From the NCBI GenBank assembly GCA_015179025.1, contig WHUX01000037.1, positions 339,643 to 403,642 on the forward strand: DNA of 64,000 nucleotides, in the 5' to 3' direction. This DNA comes from Terfezia claveryi (taxonomy: Eukaryota > Ascomycota > Pezizomycetes > Pezizales > Pezizaceae). The translations under genes and the position numbers were made by a program. Positions 24,966 to 36,110 of the stretch are shown piece by piece; position 1 is the stretch's first letter; every line of letters starts with the position of its first letter. Below the pieces are notes generated by a model. The model saw nothing but the letters and a program-made list of their open reading frames with translations, searched no databases and was not told the origin of the DNA.

Positions 24966-25600
24966 AGCTACCAAATGTTGCTACAAAATTAGCTTCATAT
25001 TGGATATGTCCCTATTTAGTAATTTTAATGTCGCTGTGGCTGCTGTGGCCACTGTGATTGTGGTAAATCCTTGTTGCTATCCGTGACATTGAACAATTTA
25101 ATCCCGTAATGGCCTGGTCCATTGCGATATCTAGCCATACCATAACGGCCTGGTCCATTGCGATATCCAGTCCATACCAGTATGGACCAGATCCTGGAAC
25201 AGACCAGAACATATACATATATGTCTCCAAAAGTATGAGTTTTTCATATATATATATATATATGCTTGTGAATCTATGGATTTCTCGCATATATATATAC
25301 ATGTCTCCAAAAGCATGAGTTTCTCACATATTTATATATATATACCCACGAATATATAGATTTCTTGCATATATATGTTCTGGTCCGTTCCGGGATCCGG
25401 TCCATACCGGTATGGCCCGGTCCATACCGGTATGGACTGGATATCGCAATGGACCAGGCCGTTACGGGATTAAATTGTTCAATATCATGGATAGCAACAA
25501 GGATTTACCACAACACCACAGTGGCCACAGCGACATTAAAAGTACTAAATAGGGACATATCCGATATGAAGGTAATTTTGTAGCAACATTTGGTAAAAGA
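24966..25600. repeat. Near-palindromic block around hairpin units
   Basis: The ~130-bp module (24966-25110) is followed by palindromic CCATACC(A/G)GTATGG sequences, hairpin-TA units (25205-25375), palindromes again, and the same module inverted (25460-25595). The block is a ~620-bp imperfect inverted repeat with the hairpin units at its centre. Confidence 0.75.
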
Positions 25601-25849
25601 ACATCGGAGATAACATAAGTGACCTATCGAAGAAAATACTCAGTAGAGGTATACCCGAAATGAAGGTTATTATGTAGAGAAACATTAGGTCAAAGAACAA
25701 GAGGTTGTAGCATGCGCAATAGTAGCCTTTAAAGATCACGATACCATAACTTCTTTGCAACAAACACAAGTGTTTTAACCATTGCTTTGCTTAATTACAC
25801 TCTTACCGGTCTCTACAATATTACACTCTTACCACCAGTGGAAGCATGC
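25601..25849. other. Spacer shared with 35560-35700
   Basis: Sequence such as GGTATACCCGAAATGAAGGT and AAAGATCACGATACCATAAC recurs inverted near 35560-35690. No coding frame recognised. Confidence 0.5.
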
Positions 25850-27190
25850 AAAACACCATTATCTAGAGCCAGCTGAATTGCATGCATATATGGAGGCCGA
25901 AAAGCCATTATTTCTATATGTTTGTCTTCTCATTCGTTTCCCATATATGGGTATTTCCTCTTTTGTGCTAGGTTTTGCCAATTGCAGGAGGAGCCCCAAC
26001 CGACGCGGCGGGATGATTGTAGGTAAGACATGTAATCTGGTTTTAAGACAGCGCCAGTCGATCTAATAGCTGGCGGCAAGACATGACAAGTCCCTATTTC
26101 TAAGGTGTGCCCGGCTGGGACTTAGAGCTTTTCTCCTGTTCATTCCTTCCAAATAATTTTGCTCACTCAATTCTACCTGGTTTGCTCACTCATTTTCTCG
26201 CTCATTTTCTCGCTGATTTGCTTGCTCGATTATAGGCTGATTTGCTCGCTCGATTGTATGCTGATTTGCTTCCTTGATTCTAGGCTGATTTGCTCACTCG
26301 ATTATATACTGATTTGCTCGCTCGATTATATGCTGATTTGCTCGCTCGATTATATGCTGATTTGCTCGCTCGATTATATGCTGATTTGCTCACTCGATTC
26401 TAGGCTGATTTGCTCGCTCGATTATATGCTGATTTGCTCACTCGATTATATGCTGATTTGCTCTCTCGATTCTAGGCTGATTTCCTTGCTCGATTCTATG
26501 CCAGTGGTGATTTCCTTGCTCAATTCTCTGCTGATTTCCTTTCTCAATTCTAGGCTGATTTGCTTGCTCGATTCTACGCTGGTTTGCACGCTCATTTTCT
26601 CGCTGATTTGCTTGCTCGAATCTAGGCTGATTTGCTCGCTCGATTGTATGCTGATTTGCTCGCTCGATTGTAGACTGATTTCCTCGCTCTATTCGGTGAT
26701 ATCCTTGCTCAATTCTCTACTGATTTCCTCGCTCAATTCTAGGCTGATTTCCTCGCTCGATTCTAGGCTGAGTTGCTTGCTCAATTCTAGTGGATATCCA
26801 GGTTAATATGGACAGTGAATTGCAGGCTCATATGGACGGCGAATCTAGGATTCTAGGGATGCGAATGTGAAGGCTGGTACAGATGGGGGTTTTGGGGTGC
26901 AGCGTGTTAGATAGCCTTATTAGATAATTGTAAGAATTAAATGGATTATTTCAAAATGCATATAATGCAGGTGAACTACAAGAACAAGCGCAGTAGTGCG
27001 GGCACAGATATGCTGGGAGACCATTTGCATTGGATTCTGGAATGGGATGGTGATTGCGTAGAGGGTAGAGGTTAAGGTAGACATGAATCTAGGAATATGG
27101 CATCAAATGATTTACGTTGGTTAGGCCAAATAAGTTGGGTGTGTGTAAGGAAATATAAGAAGATATGAATATTTATACCATCCCGGAACA
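25850..27190 (-). repeat. Module C, copy 3 (inverted)
   Basis: Reverse complement of copy 1: tail (25850-26160), 24-bp array (26160-26800), head (26800-27190). It lies opposite in orientation to copies 1, 2 and 4, so large snap-back structures are possible within the element. The 215-codon frame through the array is a repeat artefact. Confidence 0.8.
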
Positions 27191-27510
27191 GCCTGGGTAA
27201 TCTCGCAATCTCACAACAGCCCAGTCTATACCGGTATGGGAGGCCATACTGGTATGGCTCGGGCAATCCTGGAACGGCCCGATCTATACCGGTATGGCCT
27301 GGAATCCCAGAACGGACCAGAACATATATATATGTCTCCAAAAGTACGAGTTTCTTGCACATATATATATGTTCTGGTCCGTTCCGGAATTCCAGGCCAT
27401 ACTAGTATGGACTGGGCCATTCTAGGATTGCTCGAGCCATACCGGTATGGCCCCCCATACTGGTATGGACCGGGCCGTTGCGAGATTGCGAGATTACCCA
27501 GGCTGTTCTG
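27190..27510. repeat. Inverted palindrome/hairpin module pair
   Basis: Two inverted copies of the CCATACCGGTATGG module flank a short hairpin unit (27325-27375). The whole block is an imperfect inverted repeat joining module C copy 3 (-) to copy 4 (+). Confidence 0.75.
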
Positions 27511-28300
27511 GGATAGCATAAATATTCATATCATCTTATATTTCATTACACATTTGGCCTAACTAACGTAAATCATTTGATGCTATATTCCTAAATTCAT
27601 GTCTACCTTAACCTCTACCCTCTACGCAGTCACCATCCCATTCCAAACTCCAACACAAATGGTCTTCCAGTATAGCCACACTTGTTCTTGTAGTTTACCT
27701 GCATTATATGCATTTTGAAATAATCCATTTTATTCTCACGATTATCAAATAAGGCTATCTAATACTCTGCGCCCCAAAACCACCATCTGTACCAGCCTTC
27801 ACATCCATATCCCTAGAATCCTAGATTCACCATCCATATGAGCCTGCAATTTACAGTCAATATTAGCTTGAATATCCGCTAGAATTGAGCAAGTAAATTA
27901 GCCTAGAATTGAGGGAGCAAATTAGCCTAGGATCGAGCGAGCAAATTAGCCTAGAATCAAGCAAGTAAATCAGCCTAGAATCGAGCGTGGAAATTAGCCT
28001 AGAATTGAGCGAGGAAATCAGCAGAGAATTGAGTAAGGATATCACCGAATCGAGTGAGGAAATCAGCCTACAATTGAGTGAGCAAATCAGGATACAATCG
28101 AGCAAGCAAATCAGCAAGAAAATAAGCAAGCAAACAAGTATAGAATTGAGCAAGCAAATCAGCCTAGAATTGAGAGAGGAAATCAGCAGAGAATTGAGCA
28201 AAGAAATCACCACTGGCATAGAATCGAGTGAGGAAATCATTCTAGAATCTTATGTCAAAAGGCAAAACGAGTTACTCCAGTTCACTATACTCTGAGTGCC
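27510..28300 (+). repeat. Module C, copy 4
   Basis: Head 27510-27875, 24-bp array 27875-28240, tail identical in type to copy 2. It is followed by the SINE-like sequence. Confidence 0.75.
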
Positions 28301-28439
28301 ATCACACTACTTCTTAGGTCACCCTCGTTGTAGACTTATGGTTTGGTGGAGATATAATAAACTGGAGTATTAAGGAATAAATACCCAACAACCCTGCTCC
28401 CAGTCCACCAACAGTGATATTAAGGCAATTAACTTCTTA

Positions 28440-28545
28440 CCTCCATTAGGAATCGAACTCGGGCCCTCAATAAATAAACATAAACCATAAAGTAAAGAAC
28501 TTACCACTGCGCTATACCTACTGTCACTTTCAAACACTCTAGTAC
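28440..28545 (-). repeat. tRNA-derived SINE-like sequence
   Basis: The minus strand carries an A-box-like TAGCGCAGTGGTAAG (about 28503-28517) and a B-box-like GAGTTCGATTCC (about 28449-28460). Spacing is wider than in a real tRNA and no cloverleaf is possible. The region 24321-24400 is a deleted relative. Interpreted as a SINE or SINE-like insertion captured in the element. Confidence 0.5.
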
Positions 28546-28674
28546 TATATTCTGCTAAAACTCATTACTTTTTCTACTTGCTAATTCAATTGTAGAGATA
28601 GGTGTATAGAGATAGGAAACATACAGCACATAGAGACAGGAAACATACAGCGATAGGAAACATACAGTAGCATA

Positions 28675-29340
28675 GATATTTGCTCACTCTATATACTAGC
28701 CTAGATATTTGCTCACTTTATATACTAGCTTGGATATTTGCTCGTTCTATATACTAGCTTGGATATTTGTTCACTCTATATATCGGCCTGGATATTCACT
28801 TGCTCTACATGTTAGCCTGAATATTTGCTTGCTCTATATATTAGCCTGAATATTCGCTCATTCAATTTGCCTGCCTGGATATTCACTCACCCTATATATC
28901 AGCCTGGATATTTGCTCACCCTATATATTAGCCTGAATATTTGCTCGCCCCAAATATTAGCCTGGATATTTGCTGGCCCTAGATATTAGCCTGAATAACC
29001 CCCTCCAGTGAGCCTGCATATTCCCCCTATATTAGCCTGGATATTTGCTCGCTCTATATGCCAGCCTGGATATTTGCTAGCTCTATATGCCAGCTTAGAT
29101 ATTTGCTCGCTCTATATGCCAGCCTAGATATTCGCTCACCCTGGATATCAGCCTAAATATTAGCTCGCCCTAGATATCAGCCTACATAGTCGCTCACCCT
29201 AGATATTAGCCTGAATATTCACTCGTTCCATATGCCAGCCTGAATATTCGCTCGCTCTATATATTAGCCTGGATATTCGCTCACTCTACATATTAGCTTG
29301 GATATTCGCTGGCTTTATATGTTAGCCTAGATATACGCTA
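28675..29340 (+). repeat. ~29-bp array (GATATTTGCTCGCTCTATAT), long copy
   Basis: More than 20 degenerate units of the type seen at 24545-24965. The array leads directly into module C copy 5. Confidence 0.8.
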
Positions 29341-30350
29341 GAATTGAGCAAGCAAATTAGCCTAGAATCGAGCAAGCAAATCAGTCTAGAATCGAGTGAG
29401 AAAATTAGCCTAGGATCGAGCGAGCAAATCAGCCTAGAATCGAGGAAGCAAATTATCTTAGAATTGAGTGAGGAAATCAGCCTAGAATTGAGCAAGGAAA
29501 TTAGCAGAGAATTGAGCAAGGATATCACCGAATCGAGCAAGCAAATCAGCCTAGAATTGAGTGAGCAAATCAGCATATAATCGAGTGAGCAAATCAGCAT
29601 ATAATTGAGTGAGCAAATCAGTATATAATGGAGCGAGCAAATCAGCATACCATGGAGCGAGCAAATCAGCCTAGAATCGAGCAAGTAAATCAGTGAGAAA
29701 ATGAGCGAGCAAATGAGTGAGAAAATGAGCAAGAAAATGAGTGAGCAAATGAGTGAGAAAATGAGCGAGCAAATGAGCGAGAAAATGATCTAGCAAACTA
29801 GAGTAGAATTGAGTGAGCAAAATTATTTGGAAGGAATGAACAGGAGAAAAGCTCTAAGTCCCAGCTGGGTACACCTTGGAAATAGGGACTTGCCGTGTCT
29901 TGCCACCAGCCATTACAGTTAGATCGACTGGCTCTGCCTTAAAACCAGATTATATATCTTACCTACAATCATCTTGCCACATCGGTTGGGGCTCTTTCTG
30001 CAATTGGCAAAACCTAGCACAAAGGAGGAAATACTCATATATGGGAAATGAATGAGAAGACAAATATATAGAAATTATGGCTTTTTGGCCTCTATATATG
30101 CATGTAATTCATACTTCTGCTGGCTCTAGATATTGGTGTTTTGCATACTTCCACTGGTACTATATACTGGTGTTTTGCATGCTTCCGCTAGCGCTATATA
30201 TTAGTGTTTTTCATGCTTCCACTGGCTCTGTATATTGGTTTTTTCATGCTTTTGCTAGCTCTAGATATTGGTGTGTTTCATACTAGGAAGTATGATGGAA
30301 GTGGACGCTACGTGACATAGACTGAGGCAGATGATTTCTCTGTAGAAGTG
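29330..30350 (+). repeat. Module C, copy 5 (headless)
   Basis: 24-bp array 29335-29815, then the AAGGAATGAACAGGAGAAAA tail and the ~40-bp TATTGGTGTTTT array (30110-30290). The head is replaced by the 29-bp array. Confidence 0.75.
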
Positions 30351-30446
30351 GTGATTCTAGGCGATTAGTATTTTCAGGGAATATAAGAAATCTTCTACTC
30401 TGAGCATTGTATTAACAGACCAGAATATATATATAAGAAAAGCCTT

Positions 30447-30660
30447 GCCATCTCCTACTTGCTCAATCCTCTGCTTGCTCAATCCCCCACTTGCTCAATC
30501 CCCATACCCACTTGCTCAATCCCCCGCTTGCTCAATCCTCATACTACCCACTTGCTCAATCCCCCACTTGCTCAATCCTCATACCCACTTGCTCAATTCC
30601 CCGCTTGCTCAATTCTCATACCTACTTGCTCAATCCCCTGCTTGCTTAATATCCTGCTAG
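30447..30660 (+). repeat. ~15-bp array (CCACTTGCTCAATCC), copy 2
   Basis: About a dozen units. It ends just before the integrase stop codon at 30664-30666 (minus strand), so it forms the 3' flank of that gene. Confidence 0.8.
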
Positions 30661-32089
30661 CTCTTATATTGAATTCATACATGAGTGCGGCCCTGATCCA
30701 GTATGACAATAGGCAGTACATGAATGTCCTTCTTTTTTGCATTGGCAGCGACGGTCAGAACATAGGCCTTTGCATTTGCAGTGAACTATAGATCCAGCAG
30801 AGGCAAGACGTGCAACTTTATGCAGTAACTTTGGTTTTTGACTTTGCTATTTTAATGGAATAGACTCAAGGTAGGCTGGTCTAATACTGGAAGAAAGCCA
30901 CTCCAATTCGCTAGTGGGATAGTATCGATCTAACAGGCCATATTCACTATATAGCTGATATTGTTCAGGATGAGGCTTGAAAACAACTCTACAAAAAATT
31001 TAGTAATGGTCGGTAGAAGCTCGATCAATACCAGGAATTTATAAGCTAACGAGATCACCTATTATGAAGGTATCTATTTTGTACTGTTGAATATATCGAT
31101 TTGCCATTTTCTTTTGAGCTGTTGCAGTACGTTTGTGGACTTTTGCTAGCATAATATCGGTACTGCAAGTGGGAAGTTTAAGTTAAACAGAAGTAGATTG
31201 ACTCGAAGGTTCAATCAAACTGTTTTCCTCGTCATCCTCTTCCTCCTCATTCTCTTCATTATCCTTCTCTTGCTCATCCTCTTCCTCATCATCTTCTTCC
31301 TCTTCCTCCTCCTCCTCCCCCTCCTCCTCATCCTCCTCCTCCTCTTCATTATCCTCATCCTTTACTTCCTTATTATCATTCTCTACTTCTTTATTATTTG
31401 CATCTAGGATTAGAGATAAATAACCTGGAAGATAATGTACTTTTTGTTTAAATATAACTTCATATGGACTATATCCAGTTGTCAAGTGAATCTAATATTA
31501 TTAGTTTTATTATTATAAAACCAGCCTGAGTATTAGAAATGATTACTTACTTGTTGATTCATTGCTAAAATTATAATAGGTAAAATCTGTGCCCATTGAT
31601 TATTACCTGATTTAGCGTTGGCTATTCGAATCTTCTGCTTTAGAACAGCATTTGCTTGTTCTATCAATGCTTGTATTTGAGGATGGCGTAGACGTCCTCA
31701 TATTAAAGAAATTCTATGATATTCTATAATAACAAGTACTTCACCTTTAAACTTATTACTATTGTCGCATTGAAGAATTTTTGGTGGACCAAATTGTCCA
31801 ATCCACATGAGAAGGATATTAGCAACTTTAGTACTTTCCTTAGACTTTAAAGGATAAGCACTAGAAAATTTACTAAAATGATCGCGAATATGTAAAATCC
31901 ATTGGTATTCTCTATCTGGATCAGCTTGCATATCGATTAGATCAATTTGTACTCGTTCCCAAAGATTATTAACAATGATTGGTTGTAGTGGACCACTACT
32001 TTGACTTGGTTTATTATGTGCACATAGTTGACAATGCTGTAACAGTTCCATAACCTATACCAAATATTAATATTAATATATACTAAGTA

Positions 32090-34867
32090 CATCAGCAAAA
32101 AAAAATGGGCGTCAGGACATACCACCAAGCGTCCAGACGTGAGTTTGCATCCTGTGCGTCCTGTGCGTCTGGACGCACTAGAATGTTGCCCCCTCGCCTG
32201 TGACGCAACACCAATGCTGGGCAGTTGCTCTCGCATCTGGATGCACTGGAACGTTGCCCCCTCGTCTGGGACGCAACACTAATACTGGGCAGTTGATCTC
32301 GCATGTGAGACGCACTGGGATGTTGCCCCCGTGCCTGGGACGCAAGCATACATGCAACCTTTGTCCCGACGCACTTGGTGGGTAAACACAACCCGCTTAC
32401 AGCTTGCATCTGCTACGTTCTTACACCAGCCAGCTATGTAGCCGGGTTTGCAACCTTTGAATATGCATGCAGCAGAAATATTCATTGTATTCGCCAATTA
32501 TTATATACACAAAGAGGTATTTAGCAATAGATATGTACACGGAACATGTGTGCAGCAATACTCGCTCTAACCCTTGGCCTAAGCTTCACTCTAACTCTCG
32601 TTGTATCCATCGCTCTAACTCTCACTCTACCAACCAGACTACTCTCGCTCTACCAACCAGACTACTCTCGCTCTAATGCTCACTCTAATTCTCGCTCTAA
32701 GCTCTCTCTAATACTCGCTGTAATATGCTGGGAATAACGAGCAAAGGGAAAAAGCGCGGGGAAGGGAAGTATATATACAGGAAAACCATAGTTGCCAAGG
32801 CCGACTGCTAAGGCCGACAATTTAGACTTTCCGAAGACAATGAGATAGGGGATAATAAGAGAAGTGGCACGACAGTGATCAATGGCGCTCAGCCCCCCTT
32901 TCGTACGCGGGTGCCGTACTACTCAATGCCTGGCCTGGTAATAGTCATATTGGGAAATCGTAGTCGTGGTACTGCGAACGAGACAAGTACTGCGATATGT
33001 GCGGAGTTCACGCTTTGTGATATATCCCGTAGGCATTCATGCATTCACGGGCATATATATATAAGTATCCGAAAGAACGAGTTTCTCGCATATATATATA
33101 AGTCTCCAAAAGCACGAGTTTCTCGCATATATATATATAAGCCTGCGAATGTATAGATTTCTCACATATATATATATATATATGTTCCAAAAGCACGAGT
33201 TTCTCGCATATATATATAAGCCTGCGAATGTATGGATTTCTCACATATATATATATAAGTCTGCGAATGCATGGATTTCTCACATATATATATATATGTC
33301 TCCAAAAGCACGAGTTTCTCGCACATATATATATAAGTCTCCAAAAGCACGAGTGTCTTGCACATATATATATAAGTCTCCAAAAGCATGCACATATATA
33401 TATAAGTCTCCAAAAGCACGAGTTTCTCGCATATATATATATATGTCTCAAAAAGCACGAGTTTCTCGTATATATATATATAAGCTTGCGAATGTATGGA
33501 TTTCTCACATATATATATATATGTCTCCAAAAGCACGAGTTTCTCGCACATATATATATAAGTCTCCAAAAGCACGAGTGTCTCACACATATATATATAA
33601 GTCTCCAAAAGCACGCACATATATATATAAGTCTCCAAAAGCACGAGTTTCTCGCATATATATATATATCAGCCCGCGAATGCATAGATTTCTCACATAT
33701 ATATATATATATAAGCCTGCGAATGCATGGATTTCTCGCATATATATATATAAGCAGCGAGCACATGGGTTTCTCGCATATATATACTTATATGAGCCCG
33801 CGCATGCATGAATTCCAACGGGATATATTACAAAGCGTGAACTCCGCACATATCGCAGTACTTGTCTCGTTCGCAGTACCACGACTACGATTTCCCAATA
33901 TGACTATTACCAGGCCAGGCATTGAGTAGTACGGCACCCGCGTGCGAAAGGGGGGCTAAGCGCTGTTGATCACTGTCATGCCACTTCTCTTATTATCCCC
34001 TATCTCATTGTCTTCGGAAAGTCTAAATTGTCAGCCTTAGCAGTCGGCCTTGGCAACTATGGTTTTCCTGTATATATACTTCCTTTCCCCGCGCTTTTTC
34101 CCTTTGCTCATTATTCCCAGCATATTACAGCGAGTATTAGAGAGAGAATTAGAGCGAGAATTAGAGCGAGAATTAGAGCAAGCATTAGAGCGAGAGTAGT
34201 CTGGTTGGTAGAGCGAGAGTTAGAGCGATGGATACAATGAGAGTTATAGTGAAGCTTAGGCCAAGGGTTAGAGCACGTGTTGCTGCACACATGTTCCGTG
34301 TACATATCTATTGCTAAATACCTCTCTGTGTATATAATAATTGTCGAATACAATGAAGATTTCTGCTGCATGCATATTCAAAGGTTGCAAACCTGGCTAC
34401 ATAGCTGGCTGGTGTAAGAACGTAGCAGATGCAAGCTGTAAGCGGGTTGTATTTACCCACCAAGTGCATCGGGACAAAGGTTGCATGTATGCTTGCGTCC
34501 CAGGCATGGGGGCAACATCCCAGTGCATCCCAGATGCGAGAGCAACTGCCCAGCATTGGTGTTGTGTCCCAGGCGAGGGGGCAACGTTCCAGTGCGTCCC
34601 AAGCACGGTGGCAACGTCCCAGTGCATCCCAGATGCGAGAGCAACTGCCCAGCATTGGTGTTGCGTCCTAGGCGTGTGAGCAACGTCACAGTGCATCCTA
34701 GACGCGAGCGCAACCGCCAAGAATTGGTGTTGCATCCCAGGCGTGTGAGCAACGTCCCAGTGCGTCAGGACGCTGGCACAACAAGCGTTCGCGTCCTGAT
34801 TTTGAGTTATCGTCCCATGCGTTACATGTGTCTGACGCACAGGACGCAAATATTATTTTTGCTGATG
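32090..34867. mobile_element. 2.78-kb foldback-type derivative nested in the integrase intron
   Basis: The ends CATCAGCAAAAA...TTTTTGCTGATG are flanked by TA at 32088-32089 and 34868-34869. Two inverted arms of roughly 1 kb (32090-33050 and 33815-34867) repeat the terminal architecture of the 18.3-kb element: GGACGC/GCGTCC-rich ~75-bp repeats, 12-bp array, conserved block. The centre is a hairpin-TA array. No gene is present. Removing it plus one TA restores a 54-nt intron. Confidence 0.8.
33050..33815 (+). repeat. Hairpin-TA array at the centre of the nested element
   Basis: About 20 units of TATATATATAAGTCTCCAAA and AGCACGAGTTTCTCGCA. Some units carry instead AAGCCTGCGAATGTATGGAT. Unit lengths vary by TA dinucleotides. 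Every frame is open because the unit lacks stops, so YIYICEK-like frames are artefacts. Confidence 0.85.
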
Positions 34868-35389
34868 TAGATTCAGACTTAACCATACTTCTTTACAATT
34901 AATTTCATAGTACTTCTCACTAATAGTTGTATAGGTTTTGTTCTTGCCTGCATGCATTAATGCATCATAAGTATGTGCAATAACGTTAAATATGTCATGC
35001 TTTAAGACTACTCGTTGATTATTTTTCCCAGTAATAAAATATAAAGCATTATTTCGTAGCTCATATTTCTTGAGTGCCTTTGATCATAGCTTAATTTCTA
35101 TTGTATTGCCTTTAGCAGCCTTTAGATTTGGATCTCGAAGGCATGCTTTAATTTTGCAATACCTAGATAGCATTTATTAGTCACTATTATACTAGATAAT
35201 TTCAGGGTTATTACTTCTCAAAAGTCAAGCGAAATTTGTTACTTGTTATATACAAATACTCTTCAAAGTTGGTGCGGGCAGTACCAGAAAATGCTTCAAT
35301 AGCACTTGGAGATGGAGCGGACCTTAGAGGATGAAACTGGTTGAGATCAGTCTCAGTATGATCTTGAGTGATAAACATTAGTAAAGATT

Positions 35390-35535
35390 GGTAAAAGTGT
35401 GATATTGTAGAGACTGGTAAGAGTGTAATATTGTAGAGACCGGTAAGAGTATGATATTGTAGAGACTAGTCAGAGTATGATATTGTAGAGACTGGTAAGA
35501 GTGTGATATTGTAGAGACCAGTAAGAGTGTAATTA
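35390..35535 (+). repeat. 26-bp tandem repeat (GTAAGAGTGTGATATTGTAG)
   Basis: Five to six units of GTAAGAGTGTGATATTGTAG plus AGACTG, just upstream of the integrase start (minus strand). It may overlap that gene's promoter. Confidence 0.85.
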
Positions 35536-36110
35536 AGTAAAGCAATAGTTAAAACTCTGTGGCATCATGATCTTTAAAGGCTACTATTGTAAGGGCTACA
35601 TCCTCTTGTTCTTTGACCTAATATTTCTCTACATAATAACCTTCATTTCGGGTATACCTCTACTGAGTATTTTCTATGATAAGTTATTTTATGTTATCTC
35701 CGATATTCTTTGACCAAATGTTGCTACAAAATTACCTTCATATTGGATAAGTCCCTATTTAGTAATTTTAATGTCGCTGTGGCCGCTATGGCTGCTATGA
35801 TTATGGTAAATCCTTGTTGCTATCCATGACATTGAACAATTTAATTCCGTAACGGCCTGGTCCATTGCGATATCTAGCTATACCATAATGGCCTGGTCTA
35901 TTGCGATATCTAGTCCATACTAGTATGGACCAGGCTATACCAGTATGGACCAGATCCTGGAATAGACTAGAACATATATATATGTCTTCAAAAGCACGAG
36001 TTTCTCGCACATATATATATATATGCTCATGAATACATAGATTTCTCGCATATATATATATGTCTCCAAAAGCATGAGTTTCTTGCACATATATATATAT
36101 ATGCCCGCGA
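35536..36110. repeat. Internal modules before the right end
   Basis: Contains the spacer shared with 25601-25849, the ~130-bp module (35715-35850), a decayed palindrome block and a short hairpin-TA array (35975-36110). No gene seen. Confidence 0.7.

Larger units (their letters stand above)
30664..35378 (-). pseudogene. DDE integrase/transposase of KRBA2/SCAND3-like type, decayed, with nested element in an intron
   Basis: The minus-strand model has exons 35378-35215, 35162-34889, 32054-31551 and 31491-30664, with introns of 52, 54 (after removing the nested 2.78-kb element) and 59 nt. The start ATG is at 35378. In order: N-terminal SGTARTNFEEYLYIT; integrase Zn-binding-like HAGKNKTYTTISEKYYEI...LLQHCQLC; catalytic core with D in QIDLIDM, the DHFSKF motif, D in LQCDNSNKF and E in ALIEQANAVLKQK; TTGYSPYEVIFK; a long acidic Glu/Asp tract (around 31240-31400); IDRASTD; and a C-terminal CKCKGLCSDRRCQCKKEGHSC cluster. 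This is the order of KRAB-A-domain-2-like integrases. About six in-frame stops (some possibly CGA to TGA) show decay. Likely the mobilising enzyme of the 18.3-kb element, by location. Confidence 0.7.

Noticed and set aside
31198..31407. Plus-strand hydrophobic frame (Leu/Ile-rich, membrane-like)
   Set aside because: It is the complement of the acidic Glu/Asp tract of the minus-strand integrase.
33008..33929. Long open frames on both strands (YIYICEK-type repeats), also at 59551-60977
   Set aside because: They are translations of stop-free hairpin-TA units. All frames are open and no start context or conserved composition supports genes.
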